DNA of 64,000 nucleotides from Glandiceps talaboti (Eukaryota; Hemichordata; Enteropneusta; Spengelidae): NCBI RefSeq assembly GCF_964340395.1, contig NC_135558.1, positions 14,207,501 to 14,271,500 of the forward strand, read 5' to 3'. Shown piece by piece: positions 45,701 to 56,900 of this stretch (position 1 is its first letter; each line of letters starts with the position of its first letter). The notes under the pieces were generated by a model. It saw only the letters and a program-made list of their open reading frames with translations, ran no database searches and was not told where the DNA came from. The position numbers and the translations under genes were made by a program.

Positions 45701-48234
45701 TGCCTTTATATTTGTATAACTAGAGAATGAGACTGTTGTTCACATTTTTGTTTTGTAACCCTTATCTAAATCTCTTAATCTCTCTAAACTCAACCGTATG
45801 CCTTGCTGTCTGTAGTACTGAGTCCATCTGTATCAACGTAAAACAATGCAACACCATAAATGTGAACACAGAAAAGCAGGTACAAATTTTACAAGACTAT
45901 CCCACAAATCTTTCTGCTACAATGAATTTGTGATCTACTTTCACAAAGATTTTGAAGGTCAGTATGCACTGTGACCATATGAAACAGGCCATATGTTTGA
46001 AATATAAACAAAGGGAATGTTCTACAGGAGAAAGTATCATTCGATACTGGTGTAATGGAAAAAGAATCAAATCATAGCCATAGTGACTTTGAAAACAACA
46101 GAGCTTGGCATACTTGAGGATACGTGTATAAAACTGGACCCTTCCAAGACTTTGTCATGGCCCACGCCCATCCACCAACAGTGGATTTGCCCATAGTGTT
46201 GTTAGCATTGTGTTGTTTTGTAGGGAAGACATACTCGATACCCATCTGATCACAGTACTAGAAGTTTGATTGGTAAAAATATTAGATCATTTTCATTTCA
46301 ACTAGTATTCATTATTTAAGCATCAGTCGCATGACCAGATTTCAGTTGCGGATGAAAAAAAGTGTCTTTACATGTATGTTTTTGGTATTTTTTTATTAAC
46401 TTTCCCCCATGACCAGTCGTACAGTCTCGGTCAAGTGAAGAAGTATTTTTTCTACCGTCTTTTCTCCACGACTGGTCCTACAATCATACAACCGGTCGTT
46501 GAGAAATGACAATGAAAATTTCACCTTCATTGGGCCATAACCAGTGTCCATATGACTGATATGGAAAAAAGACAGTGAAAAAAAATTCTTCTTCTCTTGG
46601 TCACTACCATATGACCAGTCATGGAGAATAAATGGTTAAAAAAAATCTTCACTGAGCAATCACCATATGACTGGTTGCTTGGGAAAGACTGGCCTCACAT
46701 TATCATTTATTTATACTTGTGAAGAAGATAGAATATAAATTAGTGTCTGAGGTCGAATGAACATCCGGGTATTTATTTCTGTAAACCCTATATACAATGT
46801 ACAATGGTACCTAACATCCATGACTGAAATCTTGTACGACTAGTCGTGTAGCATAGGCATTGAAACATTGGTTCATTTTGGACTGGGTATCTATTTGGGA
46901 AGCCTGATTCTTATCTATCTAAATTTTTCTTGGGGAACATATATGTGTGTATGATGTTCAGTCTGTTTGCAATCATTTTTGCTCATTTTCTTGTATTTAG
47001 TCACTGGGACCTTAAAGTTCGTTTTTTTCAAGAACAATTTTGACCAGTGTGCAGTTTTATATACTGGAGATAAAATGTCTCTCACAACTTTTTTTTTGTA
47101 GACATGACAAGGCAACATTGAGACAGTTTACAATGTGCAATCTGTCAAACTCTGTTCAATGTGATGTGGAATTATGGCTTCATCCTCGTAATGTTCCCTT
47201 CAGCAGAAAATGTAGAGAGCGTGGCAGTAAAGTACTAGTAATATCAGAGGTATGTTTACAAATTATACAGTTGCACTACAATGCCATTGTCGCTAGTTTT
47301 CAATCATATTTTCTACTAATTGTGAAGTTGTTCTTGGTCCTTGTCTGAAAAAAGGTATCATAATTTGAGCACTGCTATTCATTGGTATTTATAGATTACT
47401 AAACAATATATACAATGAAGAAATGGCTTAAAATTACACAATTTTAATTACCTTCTTCTAAGGTGTTATGTGTAGTACGTTATTTTCAAAAGACAGCTTA
47501 CCGGAACTGTTGTGAATGGAGTCGGAAACCTTGGCAGAACACCTCAGGTGTAATATAATCCATAATGGCAATAAACCACCCCTTGGGCCCATACCAGTTG
47601 TTATTGACCAGTGAACTCCAAATTATATATACTTGCTATTGTTCATGTGTGTATTTCTCTCACTGGTCAAATCCTTTTGGTATACCATGTGTGTCTCTCT
47701 GGAGACTCTCGCAGTTAGTTCAGTTAGTTATGGTGAAAGTGATTTGCCATTGTTCTGAAAACAATTGTAAAAGGGGTTTCTAAATACATTTGTACCTACA
47801 ACATGTATGTGAAATGAGCTTTCAAAAAGTCAGCTCTTCTCTGTTAATTAAACTCTTCTACTTGTTTCATTTTTCAGAATAAGCTCACTCGTAATGGTAT
47901 GGACATGGCATATCCACAAATGGTTTGTCAGTTTTGTGCAACAGCAAAAGATACTTGTTTCACCGCTGATGATCATTTCATTGTGTACAATGTTTCAGCA
48001 TGTAATACAGATACCATACTTCTGTCAAGGGCACATGTGTGTAAGGAAATAGTCAATCGAGCAGACAAATGTCTATTTGACGAGCCAGAATTTGATAATT
48101 CTTACCTTTTTTATTACCCAATTCGTTATCCACATGATAGATTGGATCTTCATAAACCGTTTTATGTCATGCCAATAGTAACTCTGTACATGGCAATAAT
48201 GGGTTTATTTTTAATGCACAGGGAATGTGATTAA
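38977..48234 (+). CDS. Unrecognised secretory-pathway protein with C-terminal membrane segment, six exons
   Basis: Exons 38977-39646, 42738-42835, 44317-44498, 45816-45879, 47112-47249 (or from 47102) and 47878-48234, giving about 502 aa. The N-terminus has a hydrophobic signal (LPLFAACVCLLQLSVV), then a long S/T-rich, probably O-glycosylated stretch and CFKQCPPCPFRIPSD. A predicted globular part follows (WSYEQVDRLKWKLANFPNFG; LPPLCILFDNWLTIC; CDVELWLHPRNVPFSRKC), with many Cys and N-glycosylation sites such as NLS and NVS. The C-terminus ends in a hydrophobic helix (FYVMPIVTLYMAIMGLFLM) with a 5-residue tail, suggesting a type I or GPI-like anchor. Phases agree at every junction except exon 4 to 5. 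There the better acceptor (TTTGTAG|ACATG) is out of frame, and one 10 nt further in (ACAAG|GCAAC) restores it, or a small exon was missed. Family not recognised. Confidence 0.7.
39664..40330 (+). repeat. Hairpin/microsatellite/tandem-monomer element, family F1 copy 1
   Basis: Opens with a hairpin: TAGCAC-aac-TGAAC-tgag-GTTCA-gta-GTGCTA. A GTCT/GT run to about 39788 follows, then AACCGCTGAACCGATTGCC and degenerate monomers with ACTGGGCAGATTGG/CTGAGCAGATTGGG and TATGCAAATTAGGGC. Copy 2 is at 48355-48985. It lies in intron 1. Confidence 0.75.
40978..41105. mobile_element. Small foldback element
   Basis: AGACTTAATTTAAAAGATTT at 40981 pairs with an imperfect complement near 41085-41102 (CTTTTGAATTAAGTCT), and ATGTAATAAGTC with GACTTATTATTACAT. 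About 125 bp in all, no coding capacity. Confidence 0.55.
41430..41985 (+). repeat. Tandem monomers related to F1
   Basis: About three ~140-bp monomers with CTTCTCCAAAACTAC, GAGC(C)AATTGGG(T)TGGAAT and TATGCAAATTAGGT, in intron 1. A poly-C run follows at about 41991-42005. About 42010-42737 shows no gene or repeat. Confidence 0.6.
43089..43165 (+). repeat. Family F3 terminus: (CA)n plus hairpin
   Basis: A CA run is followed by GACTTTTAACC and the hairpin CCTTCTTTACGGAAGG-C-AAAAATG. The same terminus occurs at 51410-51500. It lies in intron 2. Confidence 0.65.
43478..44260 (+). mobile_element. Hairpin/microsatellite/151-bp monomer element, family F2
   Basis: Begins AGTCCCCGCCGGAC-gaa-GTCTGGGACGGGGACT, a strong terminal hairpin, then a GTCC/GTCT run to about 43553. 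The motif GATACGATCC recurs at 43649, 43800 and 43951, and as GATATGATCC at 44102, an exact 151-bp period. Each of the first three monomers carries a palindrome of the form ATGGCTGCCTGGCAGCCAT. The element closes with GCGGGGACT (44252-44260), the inverted form of its start. Resembles Helentron/HINE-type non-autonomous elements; inference only. Confidence 0.75.
44600..44895 (-). repeat. Family F3 fragment (microsatellite, conserved block, monomer)
   Basis: After a GTCT run it carries CATGTTCCATAGGGTAATG and AGAACTGATTAGGTTTTGGT, the reverse complement of 51280-51400. Then comes the monomer motif ATATCTCAAGAATGCATGC shared with 9785-10868. It lies in intron 3. Confidence 0.65.
44896..47101. other. 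Introns 3 and 4 of the unknown gene
   Basis: Apart from exon 4 (45816-45879) nothing is recognised. A good acceptor near 46223 (GTTTTGTAG|GGAAG) opens a short frame (GRHTRYPSDHSTRSLI) that could be an extra exon, but its phase does not fit exon 5. Repeated ATGACCAGTC-like motifs run from about 46330 to 46690. Confidence 0.4.
47878..48234 (+). CDS. Terminal exon of the unknown secretory gene
   Basis: Acceptor TTTTTCAG|AATAAGC, phase 0, 118 codons and TAA. Contains CQFCATAKDTC, the NVS sequon, CKEIVNRADKC and the C-terminal hydrophobic segment. No clear AATAAA was seen in the next 100 bases. Confidence 0.75.
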   Translation, partial: NKLTRNGMDMAYPQMVCQFCATAKDTCFTADDHFIVYNVSACNTDTILLSRAHVCKEIVNRADKCLFDEPEFDNSYLFYYPIRYPHDRLDLHKPFYVMPIVTLYMAIMGLFLMHRECD

Positions 48235-48354
48235 AAAGACTAAAAAATTAAAAGCTAAAAATTGTATATTGTAAAGATAACTGGTTGGATAACCAACTTG
48301 ATAGTCATATAGCAAATGAATAACCATACCTAGCATCGATAAGCAATGTGGGTA

Positions 48355-48985
48355 AACATTTTTAGCACAACTGAACTGAACTGAGGTTCACTAGTGCTAT
48401 ATAGATTGCCCAGCGTTTGTGTCTGTCTGTCTGTCTGTCTGTTTGTGTGTGTAAACAACTTAAAGTCAAAAACCGCTGAACCGATTGCCATGATATTTGG
48501 TGGGTCCATTACCTTGGGTGTCTAATTGGGAAATTGTTCAAATCAAAATGATCTTAAAACCAATGTGTGACATGGGTCAAAAATGTGATTTTTGGTCAAA
48601 AAACTTAAACTCAAAAACTACTGGGCAGATTTGGCTGAAATTTTGGTAAAACATTCTTCAGGGTGTTTTTAGTAAGAATTGCTTATGATGGGGACGAGTA
48701 ATATGCAAATTAGGGCAAAAAATGTATCCTTTTAGTCAAAAATCCATAATTCCAAAACCACTGAGCAGATTGTTGGGCTGAAATTTAATGCGAATGCATC
48801 TCGGGATGTATGGACGAAGCAATATTAAACATACCGGTACAATGATTCCAGGAGTGATATGCAAATGAGGTGTAAAAATGTTGATTTTTGGTCAAAACCT
48901 TATATCTCACAAAGTACTTGGTCAGTGAGTCTGAAACTTGGTGAGATGTCTCTGAAAGTGTTATTGTGCAGATTTTCTTAAAAAC
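48355..48985 (+). repeat. Family F1 element, copy 2
   Basis: Same hairpin (TTTTTAGCAC to AGTGCTATA), GTCT/GT run, AACCGCTGAACCGATTGCC and monomers as 39664-40330, and in the same orientation. Located directly 3' of the unknown gene. Confidence 0.75.
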
Positions 48986-49084
48986 ATTTTGACAAAGTTG
49001 TCCCTAGCAACCATGACCACGCCCTTAGCAACAAAAATGGCAGTATATTTTGGTTAAATAACATCTGGTAGGCAAGTGAGTAAA

Positions 49085-49252
49085 CATTTAAAAACTTGCG
49101 ACTCGTCGCAGAAAAACCGAAAAATCGGTTTCCCTGCGACGCATCACTGAGCGACGTCGCAACACCCTGCGACGGAGCAAATACACGATGCAATTCGTCG
49201 CATACGACAAATTGCATGCGTTGCTCGTCAAATTGCATCCTGTAACCGGGCT
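49085..49252. mobile_element. GTCGCA-rich foldback element, copy 3
   Basis: Contains ACTTGCGACTCGTCGCAG, CGATGCAATTCGTCGCATAC and the right end TGTAACCGGGCTT, the inverted form of the copy 1 left end. Within it GAAAAACCGAAAAATCGGTTTC forms a local stem. The stretch 49253-50127 shows nothing recognisable. Confidence 0.6.
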
Positions 49253-50127
49253 TCACTACGGGAGGCAGCTGGAGTTTAATACAATATCGGCAACAATATC
49301 AGAGACATCATAGCCATTGTCCATGACGACAGTCCATGTCCATTATCCTTTTCGATTCCCCACAAAGCAAGTTAAGAAAGACCCCATAATATTGTTTATT
49401 GAACTAACACAGTAAATAACAACATAATTCATATTCATTAGCATTCAAATACCACAAGGAAGGAATAGACGAGAGCCCCATATATAGTATGTGTGGACAA
49501 CAGGGTTACCCCATAAAATGATGCCCCAGGATCAGGTTTTGTGCGTATGTGTGTGTGCACGTGTGCCTGAGTGCGAGTGGGGTGTATTATTAATAAAATT
49601 TAGGTGTCATGACACAACGTCTCCTTAATTCATGTTTGTGAATGCAGCCTAAGAAACCATACTTTGTGGTGACATATAAGATTTCTCATGGATTTAAAGA
49701 GCTTATAGTTTGTCATGAAAGGGGTTATATTTATTGATTATATATTTTTGGTGGAAGGGAGGGGGAGAAGTAAAATTGAATCGTCAACTTCTTTCGTGTT
49801 TGCTTTACTTCATTTCATCTTCTAGTTGGCTTGTTTTGTTCAATTTTGTTGTATTCCATTACATTTCGTTTCGTTTCTATCCGCTAGATAACATAAGCCA
49901 TGTCGCCGATAATGTATGGTATCAAAATTGCTATATTTAGAGGCAAAATGTTTATGTCCACTAGGATTTGATAATAAACGCTGCCCTCCTGTATTATTTT
50001 GATTCCCAGAGTGTTTACAATTCGAGAAAAATTATAATCCCCTCGCCATAACGTATGATAAACCTATGTTAATTTTATTGATTTCCGATCTGCGAAATCA
50101 CGATCTATACCAGATTTAAGCTGAATG

Positions 50128-51495
50128 CCTTCCGTAAGGGTACAGTCTTGCAATATCATGATTTATGCAAGAAATTTAGCTCTATATCTGTGATTCGTCA
50201 AGTCCCAATGAAAGTTAGTTGTCAAAATGTTGTTGAAATGCCCGCCACGCCTCCTATTCTCAGCACAGGAAAGCTTGCCATCCTCGATTTCACTCGGCTT
50301 TCATCATCCCCTACACACCCAGGATATGGCATGTGCGTGTTGAACTTCCTTCTGTCCAACCACGAGTTTACACATTCCTTTAATCACTACGGGAAAATTG
50401 TCAAGATTTTGTTGAGTGGCGCGCCCTCACTGTACACTAATTATATAGAGGTCAGTGTAAAGGTCACCATTATTTATACATTGTTGCGAAATTTTCTTTG
50501 TAGGCTAGTCGAGGCTTGGTCTATTTTCCATATTTTGACCACACACATTTGGGTATCAATTATAGATTATTACACTTGATAAATGTGAGAATGTATTTAT
50601 ATCCTGAGATACAGAGTTAGGTAAATGATTATGTACAAGCCTTGCAACAAACCGGTAGTTTGTTATCAAGAAAAATCGGAAAAGAACACAGGTAAAAAGG
50701 AGACGGTTCAAGGTCAATATAATACTTGCTAAACTTCTACTCGAAAATCTAAAAAAAACAACATGATTTCTCTTTATTCATCTGCGCATTAGTGTGTGAA
50801 ATTTGAAAATGATAAGTCCATATTTGATGAAATTGAAAAGATGATAAATATTTCACCTGTTTGTGAACTACGTGCTCATTGTATACCTATTTTAAGGCCA
50901 AGAAAAAAAATTGGTTTCTGGTGAGTTTGAATCATATATACCCTGCCTCAGTCTTCTTTTTTTCTTGCGTCTGTCCAGCCAATGCAGAGTGCAGATCCAT
51001 GGGAACCACAAAATAAGGTTGGCACGAAACCCCTGAAAACAGTCTTTCTCAGTGTATAGCACAAGTATAAAATTGGCGTGAGATTCAGAGTCAGGTAGCA
51101 TCATATTGAGTGTCAGATAGCCTCAGATCCGAATACACCCTACAGCAGTGAAGCAGAATCCTTCCCTGTAGTCTCAAAGGTATTATTTCAGGTTTGAGTC
51201 TGTCGGATCTGAGGCCATCTTACGCTCATAAGATAAAGCTATTTGAATCTGACACCAACTTTCTACTTGTTCGATCGATTAATTACTCAAATTGGTCATT
51301 AATATTCATCGGATTATTACTAAAACCTAATCAGTTCTTTCCATTACCCTCCGGAACATGTCTATGAAATTTCGTTTGAATTGATGCAGCCGTTTTTTCG
51401 GAAATGGTGACACACACACACACACGCGCGCACGCACGCACGCACGCACAGACCCACAGACTTCATCGCTATATTAAAACCTTCCTTACGGAAGG
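50128..51495. repeat. Possible family F3 element bounded by inverted CCTTCCGTAAGG
   Basis: CCTTCCGTAAGG (50128-50139) and its exact complement CCTTACGGAAGG (51484-51495) bound 1.37 kb. The right end has the F3 order: conserved block, CA run (about 51411-51450), hairpin. The left end lacks the microsatellite, so the two termini may belong to separate copies. The predicted third exon of the peptide gene lies inside this span, which is a caution for one of the two interpretations. Confidence 0.45.
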
Positions 51496-52051
51496 TAAAA
51501 ATAAACTATTCTTACCCTTGTCAGAACAGTCGTTACCATGACAATCACGTTTGAGAAGACCTGGCAGTATTATTCCCATTTCTATGAATTTTGAAGAAAA
51601 CACAAACACAACATTATAGTATACAGGCCCCTATATACATATATACATGTACATGTTTATAGATAGTTATCCATGAGTTTAAAATTATTCCATTTACCCA
51701 TGCATATTTATTTGCATAACACTCGTTCCTGGGCCGGCTTCTTGGGTTTTCATTAGTGCAGGAATAAGACTAGCCTAGCTGTTAGACCTTCGATCATTCT
51801 TTAAATTTCCGTGCAATACTACAAGTAACCGGCGGTCGCTTTACGAAAGGCGGAAGAAAGCCTTAAGGTCTACCAGCAAGAATGGCATGAAACTGGAATC
51901 ATATTGACACTTTTAACTGCGAGTCTCAGAACTTACCTCTAACCATCGAAGGCATAGATTCCTTTTCCTCGTCAATCGAACGTCCAGCATTGCAAAGAAC
52001 AAGGATAACCATAAGAACAGCTACTGTATACTCCAGCTTGTACAATTTCAT
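50932..52051 (-). CDS. Small secreted peptide precursor, candidate neuropeptide/hormone
   Basis: Three coding exons read leftward: 52051-51937, 51581-51516, 51032-50932, joined in phase (1, then 1) into 93 aa. The start MKLYKLEYTVAVLMVILVLC is a clear signal peptide with likely cleavage near NAG|RS. An acidic spacer (SIDEEKESMPSMVRG) leads to GIILPGLLKR, and the Lys-Arg site precedes DCHGNDCSDKGVSCQPYF and a Lys/Glu-rich tail. Splice sites are good: AGAG|GTAAGT, TTCATAG|AAATG, AAGG|GTAAGA, GTTTTCAG|GGGTTTC. AATAAA follows about 160 nt after the stop (near 50770). Exon 3 is the least sure, because it falls inside a possible repeat and the mature part has an odd number of Cys. A GTATAT after GCAGG could be a further donor. 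No known family recognised; a secreted defence or venom-like peptide cannot be excluded. Confidence 0.55.
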
Positions 52052-52168
52052 CTTTACGGTCGGTCGGTCAAGCTATCGACAAAGACGTCTTCATTGAAAT
52101 CAAATAAGTTACATTTTTTACTTAACCGGCATTATGTTTGGCAAATTTGTTTCGCTTATGGCTGTTAT

Positions 52169-52170
<2 letters not shown>

Positions 52171-52219
<49 letters not shown>

Positions 52220-52228
52220 CGATGATGA

Positions 52229-52262
<34 letters not shown>

Positions 52263-52263
52263 G
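52171..52263. repeat. (GAT)n then (TTG)n microsatellite
   Basis: GAT run 52171-52228 and TTG run 52229-52263, in the first intron of the peptide gene. The Met-, Leu- and Asn-rich frames across it are artefacts. Confidence 0.95.
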
Positions 52264-53848
52264 GGCTTGGTGGTGGTTGTGGTCATATTTTCCTTTGCTA
52301 ATGTCAAGGGGCTTAAACCGAGTTTATGTGGTGATGGAGATGGGGTAATTTTTTCTGCATATTAAGTTACCAATATTATTCTACAGTCTTCTACTTGATG
52401 AAGTATATTTTACCATTATATTTGCTGTATTGTCAGAACTCAACCATTGTATCAAGGGTTGAAACATAAAAGATTCGATGACATTATTTTACCACAAGCT
52501 TACAATAAAAAGTTGATAAATCCCTGTTACATCATCAACTGTACTTACAACAACAGAAGAAAATGACAATATGTGGCGTGTATTACCATGAGCTCCAAGT
52601 CGTGTAAAAACATCGCCTATAAGCACAACAAAGTACAGGAAGAATAATGAATTTTCTTCTCGCGATTCTCCGGATTTCTAATATTATTTATCTACATTTC
52701 AAATAAAGTTTTAAATATTGCCACCATAACTATTGTTTCCTCTCAATGTTTTTCATATTTCTTACTTAATCACCATCTTATTAGAGTTCATTAACTCTGC
52801 GATAGCTTAAAACAAATTCACGGATTATTTGTCCGATTAGTGGATTTTCATCTAAGCATGTACACCGACGGTCAACTATGATCCCCTCGTTAATGAGATA
52901 TTCATATGCAAATATGGACGTTAACCGAGAATGAACACGACCTAAACAACAATACAGACTCATAAATCTATTGATAAAATTTAATGTCATTGAAACCATC
53001 TGTGTAATGCTATATGCAAATCTTTCAATTCCACCAATCAAAAGTCGTGGTTTGGATCAGACACTGCAGAGACCGGTTGTTTTTAGAAACAGATGTTCTC
53101 TCAACTTGATAACACCGTAACGTCTTTGGCTAACGTTGTAAGACGCTGTCATGCAAATTATAATGAGATGTCAATTGAAACATTAAAGTATCATGTAACA
53201 TCATCCTGAACATAAGGTTTACACTGTATGAAGACAAAGAGTAGACATGTATGATGGGGAAGGATGCTTAGAGACTAGTCTAACGTCTAATATTTCACTG
53301 TCCTAATAGTTAGAAAGTACAATGTATAAAAATAAAAGTTCGAAATATTCGCGGCAAATAAACCGTAACGTTAATCCTCATTCCACATGCATTCTTATGT
53401 TGTCTGGCCTAGTTACTTTCAAAATGAAACTAAAGAATGGTAAAAGTACTATTTATGTTCTGATTTGGTTCCATTGTTTTGACAAGACACTTATATGGCA
53501 ATCTTTAAATGTCAGAGGCGAAATTGTCAATAGATTAATAAGGTTTATGTTGATTTACAGTTGTCATCTTATTCATGCTTACGTTCGTATTTGCATATCA
53601 ATAGTTTTTCGTCTGCCTATCGTTCGTATACACTTACAGGTGAAAACCCACTACTGACACATTACGCTTTGAGTGTAAACATCTACTGATCATATTTAAA
53701 ACTTTATGTGAAATACAGAAAAAAATGATACTAGAAATCCGAAAAATCGCGACCAAAGTGTATTATTCGTCCTGTAGCCTATGCTATAAGCTTACAACTT
53801 AGGCTAGTCCTCACTATACATGGGATCAATAAATACAAAAATACTTAC

Positions 53849-53890
53849 CAGGTGTGCCAAATACCATGTTATGGTTTAGTCGGTGTGTGG
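53849..53890 (-). other. Predicted 5' UTR exon of the peptide gene
   Basis: Minus-strand sequence from about 30 bp below the TATA box ends in CACACCTG|GTAAGT (donor at 53843-53848). The matching acceptor GTCGATAG lies about 20 nt before the start codon at 52051. It holds one upstream ATG whose short frame stops early in the next exon. Confidence 0.45.
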
Positions 53891-53915
53891 ATTGTGTTGC
53901 CGTATCTGAGACCCT

Positions 53916-53928
53916 GTATTTATATATT
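53916..53928 (-). promoter_or_regulatory. TATA box upstream of the peptide gene
   Basis: Minus strand AATATATAAATAC, about 30 bp before the inferred start of the UTR exon. It is the only well-placed TATA box found near a gene in this window. Confidence 0.5.
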
Positions 53929-56900
53929 ATATCCACATACATACGTGGGATCAAAGTGAATTCATTATCCCATTATACAAGTGTTTAGAAATCCATAGGA
54001 AATGACAATGTGTTTTTTTTTTGTACGGAAACCCAGTTAATGATGAAACATGTCGTTAAATATCCTTATTTTTAAAACCATTTCCTTTGATTTCCTACAC
54101 GATATCGGAAATGCTGATGTTGGCAATTTCAAACAATGACTTTAATTCGTAATGAAAATCAAAATGTGTGGTTTTACATCCACACGTTTTAGAACCATTT
54201 CCTAAAAAGTTGATTAGCACGGGGTTTATAGTTTCACGATTCTTTCAATTTGAAATGAATGAAGCCTTTAGAAACTCATGAATAAACGGCCAAGCAGAAA
54301 CCTACACGATAAAGACTTACTTTGGGAGCTTTCAGCAATTACAGGGGGAGGGGGTAGAGGAAATCAGGCCCAATCTGTTACCTAAAATGTAACTCTCCCC
54401 ATTCCACTTTTCTAGAAATTGGCCATCCTTCAAATTCTTATCTCTAACATATGACCGTTAAAATATTGTCAGGCTTGAGAAGTGACATCAGTCCAAGTAT
54501 CAATGGACTCGATCCCATCGCTGCCACCACATCAATAATTCTAAAGGTAATTTTTTTATTTCCCATAACTACCACCAATTGAGAGTGAATATATGTGTGA
54601 AGTCACTTTATTAATTAATACCGTGTTTGGATCTAATTGGCACAGCTAAAGGCCAGAACTCCCAAACACTAGATAGGTGCGCGCACTACAGACATTATCA
54701 GAACAGTGATCAACATCCAATATCACACCACAATGTTTCCCTTTCACTACCGTGAGACCTACTCCTCTCCTAACACCACAACTAACAATTGATTCATTGC
54801 AAGGTTTCCGAAGCAATGTGACTGATGTGTCCTACTATTACAGTACAACAGTGGTAGTGGTGAGATGTGGCGACAGTCGTGGCAGCAATGGGGTGCCGAA
54901 ACACAAAATAATGCCAAGTTAGATAATACAATGTGGTCAAGTACAATGGGATCCTCCCCTAATACCATTTTCTAAGATATGACCCTCCCCAAGAACCGAC
55001 TGTAAAATATACCCCCCCCCCCCATCACATTCTCACGGTTCTCCTCTATTTGTAATTCATAAAGTCTACCTTAACAGCACACTCTACCACTGTAATACCA
55101 ATTTAAGTACATTAGTGATAACCATAACGAAAACCTGACACCACTAATTGTCATGATCTTATCGTTTGGTGAGAGTGAAATTATTAACTTTGCAAAGTGT
55201 TTATATCTTTTGTCACGCATATATGCAGTTTCAATTTCCTAAAAAGCAATTCGTGTAGTATAGTGATGTTTAAAGAATGTCGTGACAGAATTAATTACAT
55301 TTACATAAAAATAAAATTGTTTGTTTCGTCCAGACACTATGGACCCATTTTGATCTATTTTGACACCTGCATTTGGTTATTGTTTCCTGAATGATACGTA
55401 AATTACCGGAATGGATTGATTATTTTCATAAAATTTCACATCATAAATCATTTCTTTAATAGATTGAATTCCAATTTTCTTTCCTACTTCCTATTTGCTG
55501 TTACAATGAATGTACTATTGATGTAGAATACTTATGATCAGTACCTACTTGATAATTCCAACCACGCCAACCACTGCTCCTACAGTATATTAAACGCCGG
55601 ATAATCTTGATTGCGCCTAGTTTGCCACGTTAACATAAGTTTCATTGCCATAGCGACCTGTGGCTGACATCGAATTCTGTCGATTCCGTTACTGGTCTAC
55701 GTAGTTTTGAACTTCAGTAGCTCAAATTCATTAACTTTACTTCACGCTTGAAGTCTGATTGTGTGCCTCAGTCAAAGCCAAGAATGCCAAACGAACTTCA
55801 CCTCTCGACGAAGCTAAGAGAAATTGTACTTTAATTACAGTAGTACCGCAAGCCTGCTTATTTTCTGTTTATTATTTATATTTCCATTGTAGATAGTTTT
55901 CTATGAATTGTAATTAAATTACTTAAATATTTCATTTCTGTTTGGGTATTTCTACCATTACATATATAATGACTCTGTCTGCCTGCCTGCATTTATGTAT
56001 GTATGTATGTATGTATGTATGTATGTATGTATGTATGTATGTATGCATGCATGCATGCATGCATGCATGCCTGTCTGTCTGTTGGTATGTGTGTGTGTGT
56101 GTGTGTTTATGTGTGTGTGTACGTACGTACGAATGGCATTCATGACGTACGTACGTGTATATGTATGTTGGCGTCATGATACCAATCTTAGAGATATGGT
56201 GGTCTATATTATACAGAACAGCATGAATTATAAGTTAATGTTGGTCGATCGTACTCGATGTGGTACATGCAGTTTCATTATTAATACTAATCACATGTTT
56301 GGCCATACGAACAGTGTTGCTGTTGTGAGTTACTTGAATACTAATCACTGTACAAAAAAAAATGGGCAGGTAGAAATTTAGGTTGGGCACGTTATTTTCA
56401 AAGTTACTTGCCCAAATGGACAGGTGGGTTAAAAAAATAATTTTGACGCCTGTTGTAGTTTTCACAAAGACAGGGCTGGCCTGATATGCTAATAAAATGT
56501 TCTTTTGCATTATGCATAAAATTGTTCTTTTGTTCTGTGTATAACTTCATTTTCCAGTAATAATTAGTCTTAACACCTAATTTAACTTAATTCAGGAACT
56601 GTATATGTAGTGCTGTGTGTGCAGTCAACATTTTTAGTGACTGTTACTGTGAGTAAGCTGTTAGGTTTCACCTGACAAGGGGACTGTATGTTTACTAGTT
56701 CAGTGCCACATAATTTAGCATGTTTTGATTCTGTGACTCTAGTTGATTGCCCAATAAAACAAATATAGAGATTCGGTCTTAAATTAGTGTGATTACGTCA
56801 TTTTGTTAGATTTAATAGCATTTAATGAATATAGGTGCGCAAGTAAGACATTGTTAATCACTCAAATTTTCATTTTTGTGTTAATTTGCATATTTTGGAA

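Noticed and set aside
47565-47783. 72-codon frame between exons 5 and 6
   Set aside because: Lies in intron 5; flanking splice phases are satisfied without it.
50148-50579. 143-codon plus-strand frame
   Set aside because: No signal, domain or splice support and it overlaps a repeat terminus; composition not convincing.
52122-52365. Poly-Met/Leu and poly-Asn/Ile frames
   Set aside because: GAT/TTG microsatellite in an intron.
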